A stretch of DNA of 53,768 bases from Novosphingobium sp. Chol11 (GCF_945870625.1 NZ_CAMBTS010000012.1:1-53768), one strand, 5' to 3'; counted from the stretch's first letter, positions 17,986-26,260 are shown. Numbers and translations: made by a program. Notes: a model not told the origin generated them from the sequence alone.

Positions 17986-20243
17986 CACTTGCCGCTGCCC
18001 GCGCCGTGGCGATCGAGGAAGCGGAACATTGTTTCGTAGAGATGCTTGCTCACTTTGGGCCCGCTGATGCGGTGGGTGAAGCCGGGATAGAGCATCATCT
18101 CGAACGGCACTGCCTCGGCCTGCAGCTTGGCGACGAGCGCGGTGGTATTTTCGAATACCACGTTATCATCGGCCATGCCGTGGATCACCAGCAGCGGGTC
18201 GCTGATCTTGCCGGTATCGGCGAGCGCGTTCGAGGCCTCGTACACCTTCGGTTCCTTGTTCGGATCGCCGAGATAGCGCTCGGTGTAGTGCGTGTCATAA
18301 AGCTGCCAGCGCGTGACCGGGGCGACCGCGATACCCGCCGCATAAGCCCCCGGATTGGCCTGCAGCATCTTGATCGTCATGTAGCCGCCATAAGACCAGC
18401 CGAACGTGCTGACCCGCTTTGGATCGACAAAATCGAGCGATTTGAGATAGTCCGCGCCGACCAGCTGATCGGCCACTTCGACACTGCCCATCGCGCGCGA
18501 AATCGCGGTTTCGAAGGCCACGCCGCGATTGTCCGAACCGCGCCCGTCGATGGCGAAATAGATGTAGCCCTTGTCGACAATCGCCTGCGCCAGCGCGCCC
18601 TGCCAGCCGCGTTGGACGACTTGCGCATGCGGCCCGCCATAGTGGTAGGTGAACGCCGGATAGCGCTTGCCCGGTTCGAGCGGCGGGGTGAGCATCATCC
18701 AGTGAAGCGCAGTGCCGTCGGCCGCGCTCAAGGTGCCGAATTGCGCCGCGCGGTGGCTGGCTAGATAAGGCGCATAGGGGTGCTTGCCCTCGACCCGGTT
18801 CTCCTCGATCCACGAAAGCCGCTCGCCCGCGCTATCGGCCAGATAGGATTGCGGCGGCTGGTTGTCTGCGCTGCGCGTGACCACGAGGGTCTGGCCCTTG
18901 CGGTCCATTGCGGCAGAATTGGCGAAGGCGAGATCGGTCAGCCGTTCGATCTTTTCAGGGGCTTTGAGATCGAGCGCATAGACCTGGGGCGCGAGCACAT
19001 CGTCGCGGGTGGCAGTGAAGGTTACGCGCCCGGCCTTTTCGTCAATCCCGACAAGGCTGGTGACAACCCACGGACCCTTGGTCAATTGCTGCCACGCGCC
19101 ATCATCCAAGCGATAGAGATGGGCAAAGCCGTCGCGCTCCGAAAGCCAGATCAGGCTGCCATCCTTGAGGAAGCGATAGCTGTTCGACAGGTTGATCCAG
19201 CCCTTTGGCGCAGCGCGTTCGGAAAACAGCACGGTGGACTTGCCTGTGGCCGGATCGACGGCGAGCATATCGAGCACGGTCTGCGCGCGGTTCTCGCGCT
19301 GGATATAGAGCGTCTTGCCATCGGGCGCCCAATCGGCGCGGGCGAGGTAGATGTCCTTATCCGGCCCCAGATCGACCTGAACACGCGCGCTGCCGTCGCT
19401 GGAGATCACCCACAGCGAGACTTGCGCATTGGCGCTGCCGGCGATGGGATAGCGCTGGTCGAAGGTCTTGGTGCCATCGGCGCCGATCGCCGCGCGGGTG
19501 ACGATGCCGACTCCGGCCTCATCGAACCGCTCCACGGCCAGGCGGCTTTCATCGGGTGCCCACCAGAAGCCCTTGAACCGGTCCATTTCCTCTTGCGCAA
19601 CGAACTCCGCCTCGCCCCAATGAACCGTCCCTGCGGTTTCGGCAGGCGTGATGGCTTGCGGCAGGCTGCTGCCATCGACCGGACCGACATGGAGCCGTGC
19701 ATCGCGCACAAAGGCGATATGCTGGCCCTTTGGTCCGAGCTCGGGATTGAGCTCGCCGCCTTTGGTCCCTGCGATCTTGCGCGAAGTGCCTTCCAGCCCG
19801 GCGAGGAACAGATCGCCATCGACCGGCACCAGCAAGGCCTTGCTGTCCGCCGTCCATTCGTAGCTGACGATACCTTTGAGATCGCCGATGCGCTGGCGCT
19901 CGCGCTGCATCTTTTCGGCTTCGGACAGTGCGCGGCCCGAGGCGAGCTTCAGCGAATCGACCAGCATGCGCCAACCGCCCTGCCCGCTATTGGCTTTGCG
20001 ATCGAAGCCCCACAGGTCATAGCGCTCACGGTCGTCCGCGCGCGCGCGCAGAACAGTGACAAAGCGGCCATCGGGCGAGAGCTTAACCGCGCGCGGCACT
20101 GCACCGGCAAGGCCGGGGCTGGCGAACACGCGTTCGAGCGAAAGGGTTTGCGGCGGTGCCGGGACCATTACCGGCTCCTTCGCGCGGACAGGCGCGCTAA
20201 CGGCGAGCGCGCAAAGGACAAGCAAGCGGGCGGCATGGCGCAT
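17985..20243 (-). CDS. S9 family peptidase, dipeptidyl-peptidase IV type
   Basis: A 752-residue exported serine peptidase. It has a signal peptide (MRHAARLLVLCALAVSAPVRA), an eight-bladed beta-propeller region (roughly residues 60-480) and a C-terminal alpha/beta-hydrolase domain. The nucleophile is in FGWSYGGYM, the aspartate in HGMADDNV and the histidine in the FTHRIS segment. The EAEFVAQEEMDRF sequence carries the double-Glu motif that binds the substrate N-terminus in DPP-IV enzymes. It removes dipeptides, usually X-Pro, from peptides in the periplasm. It stands at the end of the rplS strand but rplS has its own terminator, so it is probably transcribed separately. Confidence 0.92.
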   Translation of the reverse strand: MRHAARLLVLCALAVSAPVRAKEPVMVPAPPQTLSLERVFASPGLAGAVPRAVKLSPDGRFVTVLRARADDRERYDLWGFDRKANSGQGGWRMLVDSLKLASGRALSEAEKMQRERQRIGDLKGIVSYEWTADSKALLVPVDGDLFLAGLEGTSRKIAGTKGGELNPELGPKGQHIAFVRDARLHVGPVDGSSLPQAITPAETAGTVHWGEAEFVAQEEMDRFKGFWWAPDESRLAVERFDEAGVGIVTRAAIGADGTKTFDQRYPIAGSANAQVSLWVISSDGSARVQVDLGPDKDIYLARADWAPDGKTLYIQRENRAQTVLDMLAVDPATGKSTVLFSERAAPKGWINLSNSYRFLKDGSLIWLSERDGFAHLYRLDDGAWQQLTKGPWVVTSLVGIDEKAGRVTFTATRDDVLAPQVYALDLKAPEKIERLTDLAFANSAAMDRKGQTLVVTRSADNQPPQSYLADSAGERLSWIEENRVEGKHPYAPYLASHRAAQFGTLSAADGTALHWMMLTPPLEPGKRYPAFTYHYGGPHAQVVQRGWQGALAQAIVDKGYIYFAIDGRGSDNRGVAFETAISRAMGSVEVADQLVGADYLKSLDFVDPKRVSTFGWSYGGYMTIKMLQANPGAYAAGIAVAPVTRWQLYDTHYTERYLGDPNKEPKVYEASNALADTGKISDPLLVIHGMADDNVVFENTTALVAKLQAEAVPFEMMLYPGFTHRISGPKVSKHLYETMFRFLDRHGAGSGK

Positions 20244-20267
20244 GGCAATTCACATATCCCCAAATGG

Positions 20268-20304
20268 AAAAAGCGCCCCGGCAGATGTGCCAGGGCGCCT
20301 TTTC
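20268..20304 (-). terminator. Terminator after rplS
   Basis: On the minus strand GCGCCCTGGCA pairs with TGCCGGGGCGC (one G-U) around CATC, followed by TTTTT. It ends the ffh-rpsP-rimM-...-trmD-rplS transcript. Confidence 0.85.
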
Positions 20305-20341
20305 GAACACGGTGTGCGTGGTCTGTGGCTTGTGCCCTGAC

Positions 20342-20716
20342 TTAGCTGGCCGGCTTTACCATTTTGCGCTCGGCAATACGCGCCGATTTGCCGGTGCGGC
20401 CGCGCAGATAGTACAGCTTGGCACGGCGCACGACGCCGCGGCGGACCACGGTGATGCTGTCGATGTTGGGCGAATAGAGCGGGAATACGCGCTCGACGCC
20501 TTCGCCGAACGAGATTTTGCGCACGGTGAAGTTCGAGCCGAGGCCCCGGTTCGAACGCGCGATGCACACGCCTTCGTAGGCCTGAACGCGGGTGCGCTCG
20601 CCTTCGACCACGCGCACGCCGATGCGCACGGTATCGCCCGCACGGAATGCCGGGATTTCCTTCTTCGCCTTGAATTCGGCGATGGCTTCAGCCTCAAGCT
20701 GCTGAATGAGGTTCAT
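20342..20716 (-). CDS. rplS: 50S ribosomal protein L19
   Basis: A 124-residue L19, located at the 30S-50S interface. [43 protein letters not shown] and [17 protein letters not shown] are family hallmarks. It is the last gene of the classical rpsP-rimM-trmD-rplS operon, three bases after trmD, and is followed by a strong terminator. Confidence 0.97.
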   Translation of the reverse strand: MNLIQQLEAEAIAEFKAKKEIPAFRAGDTVRIGVRVVEGERTRVQAYEGVCIARSNRGLGSNFTVRKISFGEGVERVFPLYSPNIDSITVVRRGVVRRAKLYYLRGRTGKSARIAERKMVKPAS

Positions 20717-20719
20717 GGT

Positions 20720-21580
20720 CTAATCGTCCTGCACTTCATGCTGCGCGCCAGAGGCAGACTGGACCCGAGCGCCGATGTGGCGCTCCCAAAGATCCGGCCT
20801 GCGTGACCGTGTATCGGCTTCCGAACGGCGTTTCCGCCATTCCGCGATTTTCGCATGATCCCCCGATCGCAGCACTTCGGGGATCGTGCGCCCTTCCCAT
20901 TCGCTGGGCCGAGTGTAGTGCGGATACTCGATGAGGCCGTTCTCGAACGACTCCTCAGTACCACTCGAGGCCGCGCCCATTACGCCGGGAAGCAGCCGAA
21001 TGCAAGCATCGAGAAGCATGAGCGCCGCAGGTTCCCCGCCGCTGAGCACAATGTCACCGATAGAGACTTCCTCGATGCCGCGCGCTGCGAAAATGCGCTC
21101 GTCGAAGCCTTCGAAGCGGCCGCACAGCAGGATGATGCCGGGACCGCACGCGAGTTCGCGCACGCAGGCCTGCGTGAGCGGCTTCCCGCGCGGGGTGAGC
21201 GCGATAACGGGGCGTTCATTCCTCCCCGAGCTTGTCTCGTGGAGGGGGACCGCTGCCGGAGGCAGAGGTGGAGGGGAACATGTCGCTATCACCCCTCCAC
21301 CACCCTGCGGGCGGCCCCCCTCCCCGAGCGAGCTCGGGGAGGAACTTTGCCGCGCATGATCAACCGCCGCCGCCAGCACATCGACGCGCAGCACCATCCC
21401 CGCCCCGCCGCCAGCAGGCGTATCATCCACCGTGCGGTGCTTGTCGGCGGCAAAATCGCGGATCTGGACGGCCTCGAGCGCCCACGTCCCCGCCTCCAGC
21501 GCCCGGCCGGCGAGGCTGACGCCGAGCGGGCCGGGGAACATTTCGGGGTAGAGCGTGAGGACGGTAGCGTGGAAGGTCAT
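20720..21580 (-). CDS. trmD: tRNA (guanine-N1)-methyltransferase with in-frame palindromic insertion
   Basis: TrmD methylates G37 of tRNAs next to the anticodon with SAM; it is a knotted SPOUT enzyme, usually essential. The 286-residue product starts [20 protein letters not shown] and has [15 protein letters not shown], the knot segments [13 protein letters not shown] and [15 protein letters not shown], and the PHYTRP motif. Family members are usually about 230-255 residues. The excess is a Gly/Pro/Ser-rich insert of about 45 residues (78-122) between AAVDHAR and [10 protein letters not shown], encoded by a palindromic repeat element. The insert sits before the first knot strand, in a loop of variable length in the family, so the enzyme probably still folds. 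The ATG overlaps the upstream gene's stop (ATGA). Confidence 0.93.
   Translation of the reverse strand: MTFHATVLTLYPEMFPGPLGVSLAGRALEAGTWALEAVQIRDFAADKHRTVDDTPAGGGAGMVLRVDVLAAAVDHARQSSSPSSLGEGGRPQGGGGVIATCSPPPLPPAAVPLHETSSGRNERPVIALTPRGKPLTQACVRELACGPGIILLCGRFEGFDERIFAARGIEEVSIGDIVLSGGEPAALMLLDACIRLLPGVMGAASSGTEESFENGLIEYPHYTRPSEWEGRTIPEVLRSGDHAKIAEWRKRRSEADTRSRRPDLWERHIGARVQSASGAQHEVQDD
21219..21344. repeat. Two-armed palindromic repeat element (family A) inside trmD
   Basis: A 126-bp element with perfect 14-bp terminal inverted repeats (TTCCTCCCCGAGCT at 21219-21232 and its complement at 21331-21344). The arms at 21219-21276 and 21292-21344 are imperfect inverted copies of each other, separated by a 15-base spacer, and each arm also folds internally. 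The right arm matches the repeat at 13204-13250. It is read through in frame by trmD. Confidence 0.85.
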
Positions 21581-21900
21581 GTTTTCTTGCGCAAAAATGT
21601 AAAAGTCGCCGCAGAAATCGGCAATCCGATAACTATGCTGACAAAGGTGTAAAACGCGATTGCCCCGGCGATAACGAGCATGGTCATTCCATCGACGTCT
21701 ATCGAGTCTTTTGAACTTGGAGCCATCTGAATCCAGATTAGTGAGATTGGATAAAGCAGCAGAAGCAGGCTGGGTATGATCAAACCACAGCACAACGTAA
21801 GCCTTCTCGTCGAAGCTTTTGCGAACAACTTATCGGCAAGCAGGCAGGCCAGAATCGTAAGCAACACGACGGCAGTGACGAATGCAAAGAGAAAACCCAT
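21577..21900 (-). CDS. Small inner-membrane protein, unknown function
   Basis: A 107-residue hydrophobic protein with about three membrane helices: residues 2-24, 34-57 and 72-98. The end is basic (LRKKT). I do not recognise the family. Its ATG overlaps the vapC stop by one base (TAATG) and its stop overlaps the trmD start by four (ATGA), so it is translationally coupled on both sides. Its base composition is more AT-rich than trmD, which suggests it arrived with vapBC. It could be a membrane partner of the toxin-antitoxin pair or an unrelated passenger. Confidence 0.65.
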   Translation of the reverse strand: MGFLFAFVTAVVLLTILACLLADKLFAKASTRRLTLCCGLIIPSLLLLLYPISLIWIQMAPSSKDSIDVDGMTMLVIAGAIAFYTFVSIVIGLPISAATFTFLRKKT

Positions 21901-22274
21901 TAAGCCGTCCAGCTCTCAACCTTGAGCCCCGGCACATCGGCGAAGTCCGATTCATTGTCCGTCACAACAATCAAACCATACGACAGCGCATGCGCAGCGA
22001 TCAGCCGGTCGTAGCTCGCGCGCTTGAAAGGCAGGGTCGCGTAAGTCTGCGCCGCCTTGAAATCGAAATCGAGCACCGGGACTTCCTCGACGAAGGCGCG
22101 GAGTTGCTCGGTTGCCGATGGCTTCTCGTTCACCGAGCCATAGGCAACCTCGGCGTAGCAGATCGCGGACGTCACGATCTCGCCCGCCTCGCACTGTGAC
22201 GCGCGGGCATAGACGCCCTCGTCGTTGTTCATGACCAGCGCGATGATGACATTGCTGTCGAGAAGGTACTTCAC
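21900..22274 (-). CDS. vapC: VapC-type PIN-domain toxin ribonuclease
   Basis: A 124-residue PIN-domain protein. Acidic residues that bind the catalytic Mg2+/Mn2+ are D6 (LLDSNVI), E42 (YAEV), D89 (YDRLIAAHAL) and D106/D110 (VTDNESDF), so the active site is complete. VapC toxins are site-specific RNases; known targets are initiator tRNA anticodon loops, other tRNAs and the 23S sarcin-ricin loop. The antitoxin gene lies directly upstream with a 4-bp ATGA overlap. Toxin identity is firm; the RNA target is unknown. Confidence 0.92.
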   Translation of the reverse strand: MKYLLDSNVIIALVMNNDEGVYARASQCEAGEIVTSAICYAEVAYGSVNEKPSATEQLRAFVEEVPVLDFDFKAAQTYATLPFKRASYDRLIAAHALSYGLIVVTDNESDFADVPGLKVESWTA

Positions 22275-22633
22275 GGCTTGTCCTGCGGCTTGCCAATGGC
22301 ACGCAGCGGACGATCCTCGAAAACGCGGTCCTCGGGCAGGATCGGCTTGAGGTTTGTGGCAGATCCCGCCACCTTGGCGATGTTGAACATGCGGCGCGGC
22401 TGCTCGACAGGCTCATAGGAGAGGAACTGCCCGTCGTCGACCATAAGCTCCATCTCCATTCCGGCTGCAAGCTTGGTTCCGGCAGGAATACGAACCGCCA
22501 GCGAGTTACCCGACTTGAAAATTTTGGTCCGGTGGCGTTGCTTGTCGATGGTTTTCAGCCAAGGTGCCGAGCCGAAGACACGCCCCAAAGCAAACTTCCT
22601 GCGATCTTCGGCGACGTTGTCGTCCTTTGCCAT
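22271..22633 (-). CDS. vapB: VapB-type antitoxin (AbrB/MazE-like DNA-binding)
   Basis: A 120-residue protein with a swapped-hairpin AbrB/SpoVT domain at residues 34-66 (HRTKIFKSGNSLAVRIPAGT). The C-terminal tail would wrap and inhibit VapC. A roughly 30-residue N-terminal extension is longer than usual for VapB. Two ATGs are in tandem (22636, 22633); GGAAG is better spaced to 22633. The gene overlaps vapC by four bases. A 23-bp dyad immediately upstream (22643-22665) is the likely autoregulatory operator. Confidence 0.88.
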   Translation of the reverse strand: MAKDDNVAEDRRKFALGRVFGSAPWLKTIDKQRHRTKIFKSGNSLAVRIPAGTKLAAGMEMELMVDDGQFLSYEPVEQPRRMFNIAKVAGSATNLKPILPEDRVFEDRPLRAIGKPQDKP

Positions 22634-22642
22634 CATAGCTTC

Positions 22643-22665
22643 CGTATATACGCAATGTGTATACG
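22643..22665. promoter_or_regulatory. Probable VapBC operator
   Basis: The inverted repeat CGTATA-N11-TATACG lies 7-32 bases ahead of the vapB start codons. Its left end is itself the perfect palindrome CGTATATACG. Position and symmetry fit conditional autorepression by a VapB dimer pair, as established for other vapBC operons. Confidence 0.6.
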
Positions 22666-22680
22666 ATCGGACTGTCTGGA

Positions 22681-24186
22681 TCAATCCTTGCCCTCGAACG
22701 TATAGCTCAGCGCCTGCAAGGTGATCGGCTTGGTCGGGGCGAGGAGGACTTCGCCCTCGATGCGGCCTTTCTCGCATTTCCACGTGAACGTGCCGCTCAT
22801 CGCACCCTCGGCGGAGATGGGCGCGCCAGTGTCGCATGACCCTGCTTGCGCCTTGGTTTCCGCCAATACTTTGGCCCAGTTTGCCGCCGTGCGGTCCATC
22901 GGGAAGTTCATCGCGACGCGGCCCGCCAAAGAATCGGTGTTGCCCGCTGCCCAGACGGTCTGTGCGGCGCTGTAGAAGCTCGCGAGGTCGGCGGAGACCG
23001 GCTCGGCGCGCTTCACCAGCACGCCTTTGGCGCGCAGCAGCGCGGCGATGTCCCACACCGGCTGGCTGGGGCCGGCATAAGTCCGGTTGGTGAGCGCGAA
23101 GAGCGCGGCACCGTATTCGGGCAGCACCATCACGTGGCTGCCATAGCCGGGATAGCCGCCGCCGTGAGCAAGCACGGTGCCATAATCGCAATCACCGATC
23201 ACGCGCCAACCCATGCCATAGGACACCGTGCCGGGGCACTGATCCGCGCCGCCCGTCGCAGGGCGACGGAAAACGGCGGCGTTGTTCACGCCGCGGATTA
23301 CTTGCCGCACCGTGCCGCGCTTCACCGGGCCCACCTCCGCCCCGTCGCGCGGGGGCCAGGCGGAGAGGACGAAGGCGAGCCATTTGGCGTAGTCGGCGGC
23401 GCTGACTTCGAGGCCGCCCATCGCGTTGAACGCGCCGTCCTTCATCGTCGGTTCTTCGGCCCAAGCCCCGTTTTCCCAGCGATAGCCGATGGCGCGCTTG
23501 TCCTTGGGGTGGGCGAGCACATCGTAGCCGGTGGCGCTCATGCCGAGCGGGGCCAGCAACGTCTTTTCGACATAGGCGCGATAGGGCGATTTGGTGATAT
23601 TGGCGATCACCCGGCCGAGGATGGCATAGCCCAGGTTGGCATATTCGTGGCGCATTTCGGGCGCTTTGGTGAAGGGCACGCCCGCCTTGAGCAGCGCGGT
23701 GAAGACGGTTTGCGAGAGCACCTGCTGACGGTCGCCCCACGGATCGTCGGTGACGAAGCCGGCGCTGTGGGTGAGCAGATCGCGGATCGTGATGCGCGGC
23801 GAATCACTGGTGGGATAAGTCCAGCCGCGCATTTCGGGGACATAGCGGTCTGCCGGATCATCGAGCGCGAGGCGGCCCTCATCGCGCAGCCGCAAGATCG
23901 ACATCGCGGTGAATGCCTTGGTCATCGAAGCGATGCGGAACAGGCTATCTGGCCCGGCCGGGCGCTTGACGACCAGATCCAGCACGCCCGCGCCCTTTAC
24001 ATACGCAAGCTTGCCATCCTTGACGACGCCGAAGACCATGCCCGGGATGTGGTTTTCGGCCATCCACTGGGCGAGGATGGCATCGATATCGGGATCGAGC
24101 GCGGCGATCTCAGGCGCGGTTTGCGCGCGCAACGGGGCTGCGATGCCCAAGCCCAGAACCACCAACAGACCTAACCAGCGCCGCAT
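22681..24186 (-). CDS. Serine hydrolase of the beta-lactamase/class C-like family
   Basis: A 501-residue exported protein with a signal peptide (MRRWLGLLVVLGLGIAAPLRAQ). The penicillin-binding fold is shown by the nucleophile motif S87-M-T-K90 (RIASMTKAFTA), the second motif Y182-A-N184, and a third-motif equivalent HGGGYPGYGS. The C-terminal 120 residues form an extra domain common in this family. Members include esterases, D-aminopeptidases and DD-peptidases; a true beta-lactamase role cannot be claimed. It sits 73 bp after the TIGR04222-like gene and 47 bp before vapB, inside the split rpsP-rplS operon. Confidence 0.88.
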   Translation of the reverse strand: MRRWLGLLVVLGLGIAAPLRAQTAPEIAALDPDIDAILAQWMAENHIPGMVFGVVKDGKLAYVKGAGVLDLVVKRPAGPDSLFRIASMTKAFTAMSILRLRDEGRLALDDPADRYVPEMRGWTYPTSDSPRITIRDLLTHSAGFVTDDPWGDRQQVLSQTVFTALLKAGVPFTKAPEMRHEYANLGYAILGRVIANITKSPYRAYVEKTLLAPLGMSATGYDVLAHPKDKRAIGYRWENGAWAEEPTMKDGAFNAMGGLEVSAADYAKWLAFVLSAWPPRDGAEVGPVKRGTVRQVIRGVNNAAVFRRPATGGADQCPGTVSYGMGWRVIGDCDYGTVLAHGGGYPGYGSHVMVLPEYGAALFALTNRTYAGPSQPVWDIAALLRAKGVLVKRAEPVSADLASFYSAAQTVWAAGNTDSLAGRVAMNFPMDRTAANWAKVLAETKAQAGSCDTGAPISAEGAMSGTFTWKCEKGRIEGEVLLAPTKPITLQALSYTFEGKD

Positions 24187-24259
24187 GCCCTATCTCCCGA
24201 CCCGTGAGGCCGCAGGGTGCAGCAAGCGTGCGGCGCAGGGCAAGCGGTTTGTGAGCCGC

Positions 24260-25096
24260 TCAGCCCCCGCAGCCGCCGCACCCACCGCCGCCGCAGCCGC
24301 TGCCGCCATCGCCGCCGCTGCTGCCGCTATCGCCGCCGCCGTTGGCGGCGCGCATGCGGTGAAAGTCAGAGAGATAGGAGCCTGCCAGCACCGAGGTGCC
24401 GAATAGCGCGACCGCGAGCGCGGCTTCATCGGTCGGCGCGGCGCGGCGCAGGCGGGCGGCCTGCGCGCGGGCCGTGGCCACGGCCTGCTGCCCCGCGCGC
24501 GTGCGGCGGTCGTGCACGGCAAAGCGCAGCAAGGCCGCGATCGCCGTCAGCACCAACAGCACGCTGAGGTAGTCGACCGGGCGATCGCGCATGGTCCCGA
24601 TGATCCATTTGGCCGCGCCGAAAGCAAAGAGCAGCAGCAGCGGCGCGGATTGCAGCAGGCGCAATTGCAGCGTGGTCGCGCCGTCGAGCAGCAGCCCTTT
24701 TGCCTCCAGCTGCCGCTCGCTTGCCTCGGCCGGGCCTGCCAGCGCCTCGGTCACGTGTTTCCACGTCACCGGCGAAGGCATCGCGACGATGCGCCGCTCG
24801 GCCAGCGTGCCGCCGCCGCGCTGGTCGCGGATGCGCAGGCCGAGCGTTCCCTCGACCGTCGCCCGGCCTGCGCTTAGCAGCCGCACCGCGACCGCCTCGG
24901 CAAAGCGGTCGCGCCCGCCGGCCAGCAGCGCGAGCTCGTCTTCATCGGCGGGCCGCGCCGCGCGGCCATCGGGCCGCAAAAACGGCGGAATGGCCAAGCA
25001 AGCGATCACCGCAATCACCGAGAGCGCAGAGTAAAGCTGAAGAAATTCAGGGCCATGCAAGTCAAAAGGTCCGAGATCTGTCACACGAGCCTCCAT
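24260..25096 (-). CDS. TIGR04222-like membrane protein with Gly/Cys-rich tail
   Basis: A 278-residue membrane protein: one helix near residues 18-40, a cytosolic or periplasmic middle domain with RDRFAEAVAVRLLSAG, and two helices near 147-168 and 175-193. The tail (252-278) is almost only Gly, Ser and Cys, with C268, C273 and C276, and ends GCGGCGG. Architecture and tail match the TIGR04222 membrane family as I recall it; that assignment should be checked. The start codon overlaps the GRDP-like gene by 16 bp, so the two are probably made together. The function is unknown. Confidence 0.7.
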   Translation of the reverse strand: MEARVTDLGPFDLHGPEFLQLYSALSVIAVIACLAIPPFLRPDGRAARPADEDELALLAGGRDRFAEAVAVRLLSAGRATVEGTLGLRIRDQRGGGTLAERRIVAMPSPVTWKHVTEALAGPAEASERQLEAKGLLLDGATTLQLRLLQSAPLLLLFAFGAAKWIIGTMRDRPVDYLSVLLVLTAIAALLRFAVHDRRTRAGQQAVATARAQAARLRRAAPTDEAALAVALFGTSVLAGSYLSDFHRMRAANGGGDSGSSGGDGGSGCGGGGCGGCGG

Positions 25097-25644
25097 CCCA
25101 GGAGAAGAACAAGCGCCATCAGCGCCGCGGCCCAGACCAGACGGCGCGGCACGATGAGCGCATCGCGCTGGTTCACCCGCCGCGCCTGCGGATCGATCTG
25201 GAGCCGCCGCCGCGCATCGGGCCAGATATCGGCGGGCGCGGGGCCGAACGCGGCTTCATAAGCGCGCAAGGTCTGCGCATATTGCTCGAAGTAGCGCTCG
25301 CCTTCGGCCTTGCCGCCTTTGGTTGGGCCGTGATGCAAGGGTGCGCCGAGCACGTCGGGGCAGAGCCGCTCCCAATAATCGCGGGTGTAGGTAAGGTGCA
25401 GGTGCCAGGCCTGATCGACCGCGTCCGACGGGGTCACTTCGTGACCGGCGGTCATCGCCAGAAACAGGAAGCGGCGATATTCATCGAACACGCGCGCGGC
25501 ATGCGCAGCGCTCCAGCCGTTTTCGCGGGCAAGACGTGCGGGGAAAGTGAACGCGGCGTCGGCGGGGCCGACTTCATAGGCCGACAGTGCCAGCCACAGC
25601 GGGTGCGCTGTTGCCGGGACCGGCGAAGCGAGCGGCGCGTCCAT
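25081..25644 (-). CDS. Glycine-rich-domain-containing protein-like (GRDP family)
   Basis: A 187-residue protein with the hallmark PSxxVDxAWHLHLxxxxxY pattern (SDAVDQAWHLHLTYTRDYW), then LHHGPTKGG and the TLRAYEAAFGPAPADIWP segment of the bacterial GRDP-like family. The C-terminus has one membrane helix (VWAAALMALVLLLGWRLV), so it is probably membrane anchored. The ATG at 25644 was preferred to a GTG at 25701 because the extra residues look non-coding; neither has a good ribosome site. It directly precedes and overlaps the TIGR04222-like gene, a pairing I recall from other genomes. No function is known to me. Confidence 0.75.
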   Translation of the reverse strand: MDAPLASPVPATAHPLWLALSAYEVGPADAAFTFPARLARENGWSAAHAARVFDEYRRFLFLAMTAGHEVTPSDAVDQAWHLHLTYTRDYWERLCPDVLGAPLHHGPTKGGKAEGERYFEQYAQTLRAYEAAFGPAPADIWPDARRRLQIDPQARRVNQRDALIVPRRLVWAAALMALVLLLGWRLV

Positions 25645-25750
25645 CCGGCGCAGTCTATGGCACGGCGGCGTTACCGGATCGTTACCGCGCGGCTTGCGCA
25701 CCCCACAGCTTCACCTCAGATCGGCGAGAACCGCGCCGCTCGCGAAGCTG

Positions 25751-26254
25751 TCAGTCTTCGGCGTAGGCGGCCGCGATCACCAGCCGTTCGCCGTCCCATT
25801 CGGGCACGGCCTCGGGGCGCATCGGGACCATGAAGCGAGCGGGTTTTTTGCCCTCGGCTGCAGGCCGTTCGATTTCGAGCACATCGCCCGCGCCGAAGTT
25901 ATCGACGGCGATGCACCTGCCCAGATCATCGCCGCTGGTGGAGACAGCGCGCAGGCCGATCAGGTCGGTGTGGTAGTATTCGCCTTGCGCCAAAGGCGGC
26001 AGGCTGGCGCGCGGCACGGTCAGCGCGGTGCCGCGCAGTTTTTCCGCCGCCGTGCGGTCGTTGACTTCGGCAAAGCGGGCGATCGCCCCGCCCTTGCCGT
26101 CGTCTTTGAGCTTTTCCAGCGTCAGGCTGCCGCCATTGAAGGCGCGGTGCGGCTTGAGGCTGGCGACGCCTTCGCCGAACAGCTTGAGCCGCACTTCGCC
26201 GCCCACGCCATGCGCGCCGCTGACCGCGGCGAGCGTGACGGGGCGATCCTGCAC
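25751..26254 (-). CDS. rimM: Ribosome maturation factor RimM
   Basis: A 167-residue RimM, which binds S19 and helps mature the 30S head domain. The N-terminal barrel has AAVSGAHGVGGEVRLKLF; the C-terminal PRC-barrel domain has YYHTDLIGLRAVS, DNFGAGDVLEIERP and VPMRPEAVPEWD. It follows rpsP by six bases. In most proteobacteria trmD comes next; here about 4.2 kb of other genes intervene. Confidence 0.96.
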   Translation of the reverse strand: MQDRPVTLAAVSGAHGVGGEVRLKLFGEGVASLKPHRAFNGGSLTLEKLKDDGKGGAIARFAEVNDRTAAEKLRGTALTVPRASLPPLAQGEYYHTDLIGLRAVSTSGDDLGRCIAVDNFGAGDVLEIERPAAEGKKPARFMVPMRPEAVPEWDGERLVIAAAYAED

Positions 26255-26260
26255 CGGGGC

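Noticed and set aside
18780..20345. A 521-codon plus-strand frame opposite the DPP-IV gene
   Set aside because: Antisense shadow of a high-GC gene; the minus strand gives a complete recognisable peptidase and the plus product has no domain.
24260..24340. Triplet-like GCC/GCA repeats at the end of the TIGR04222-like gene as a possible microsatellite or CRISPR-like array
   Set aside because: They encode the Gly/Cys tail; no regular repeat-spacer structure exists.
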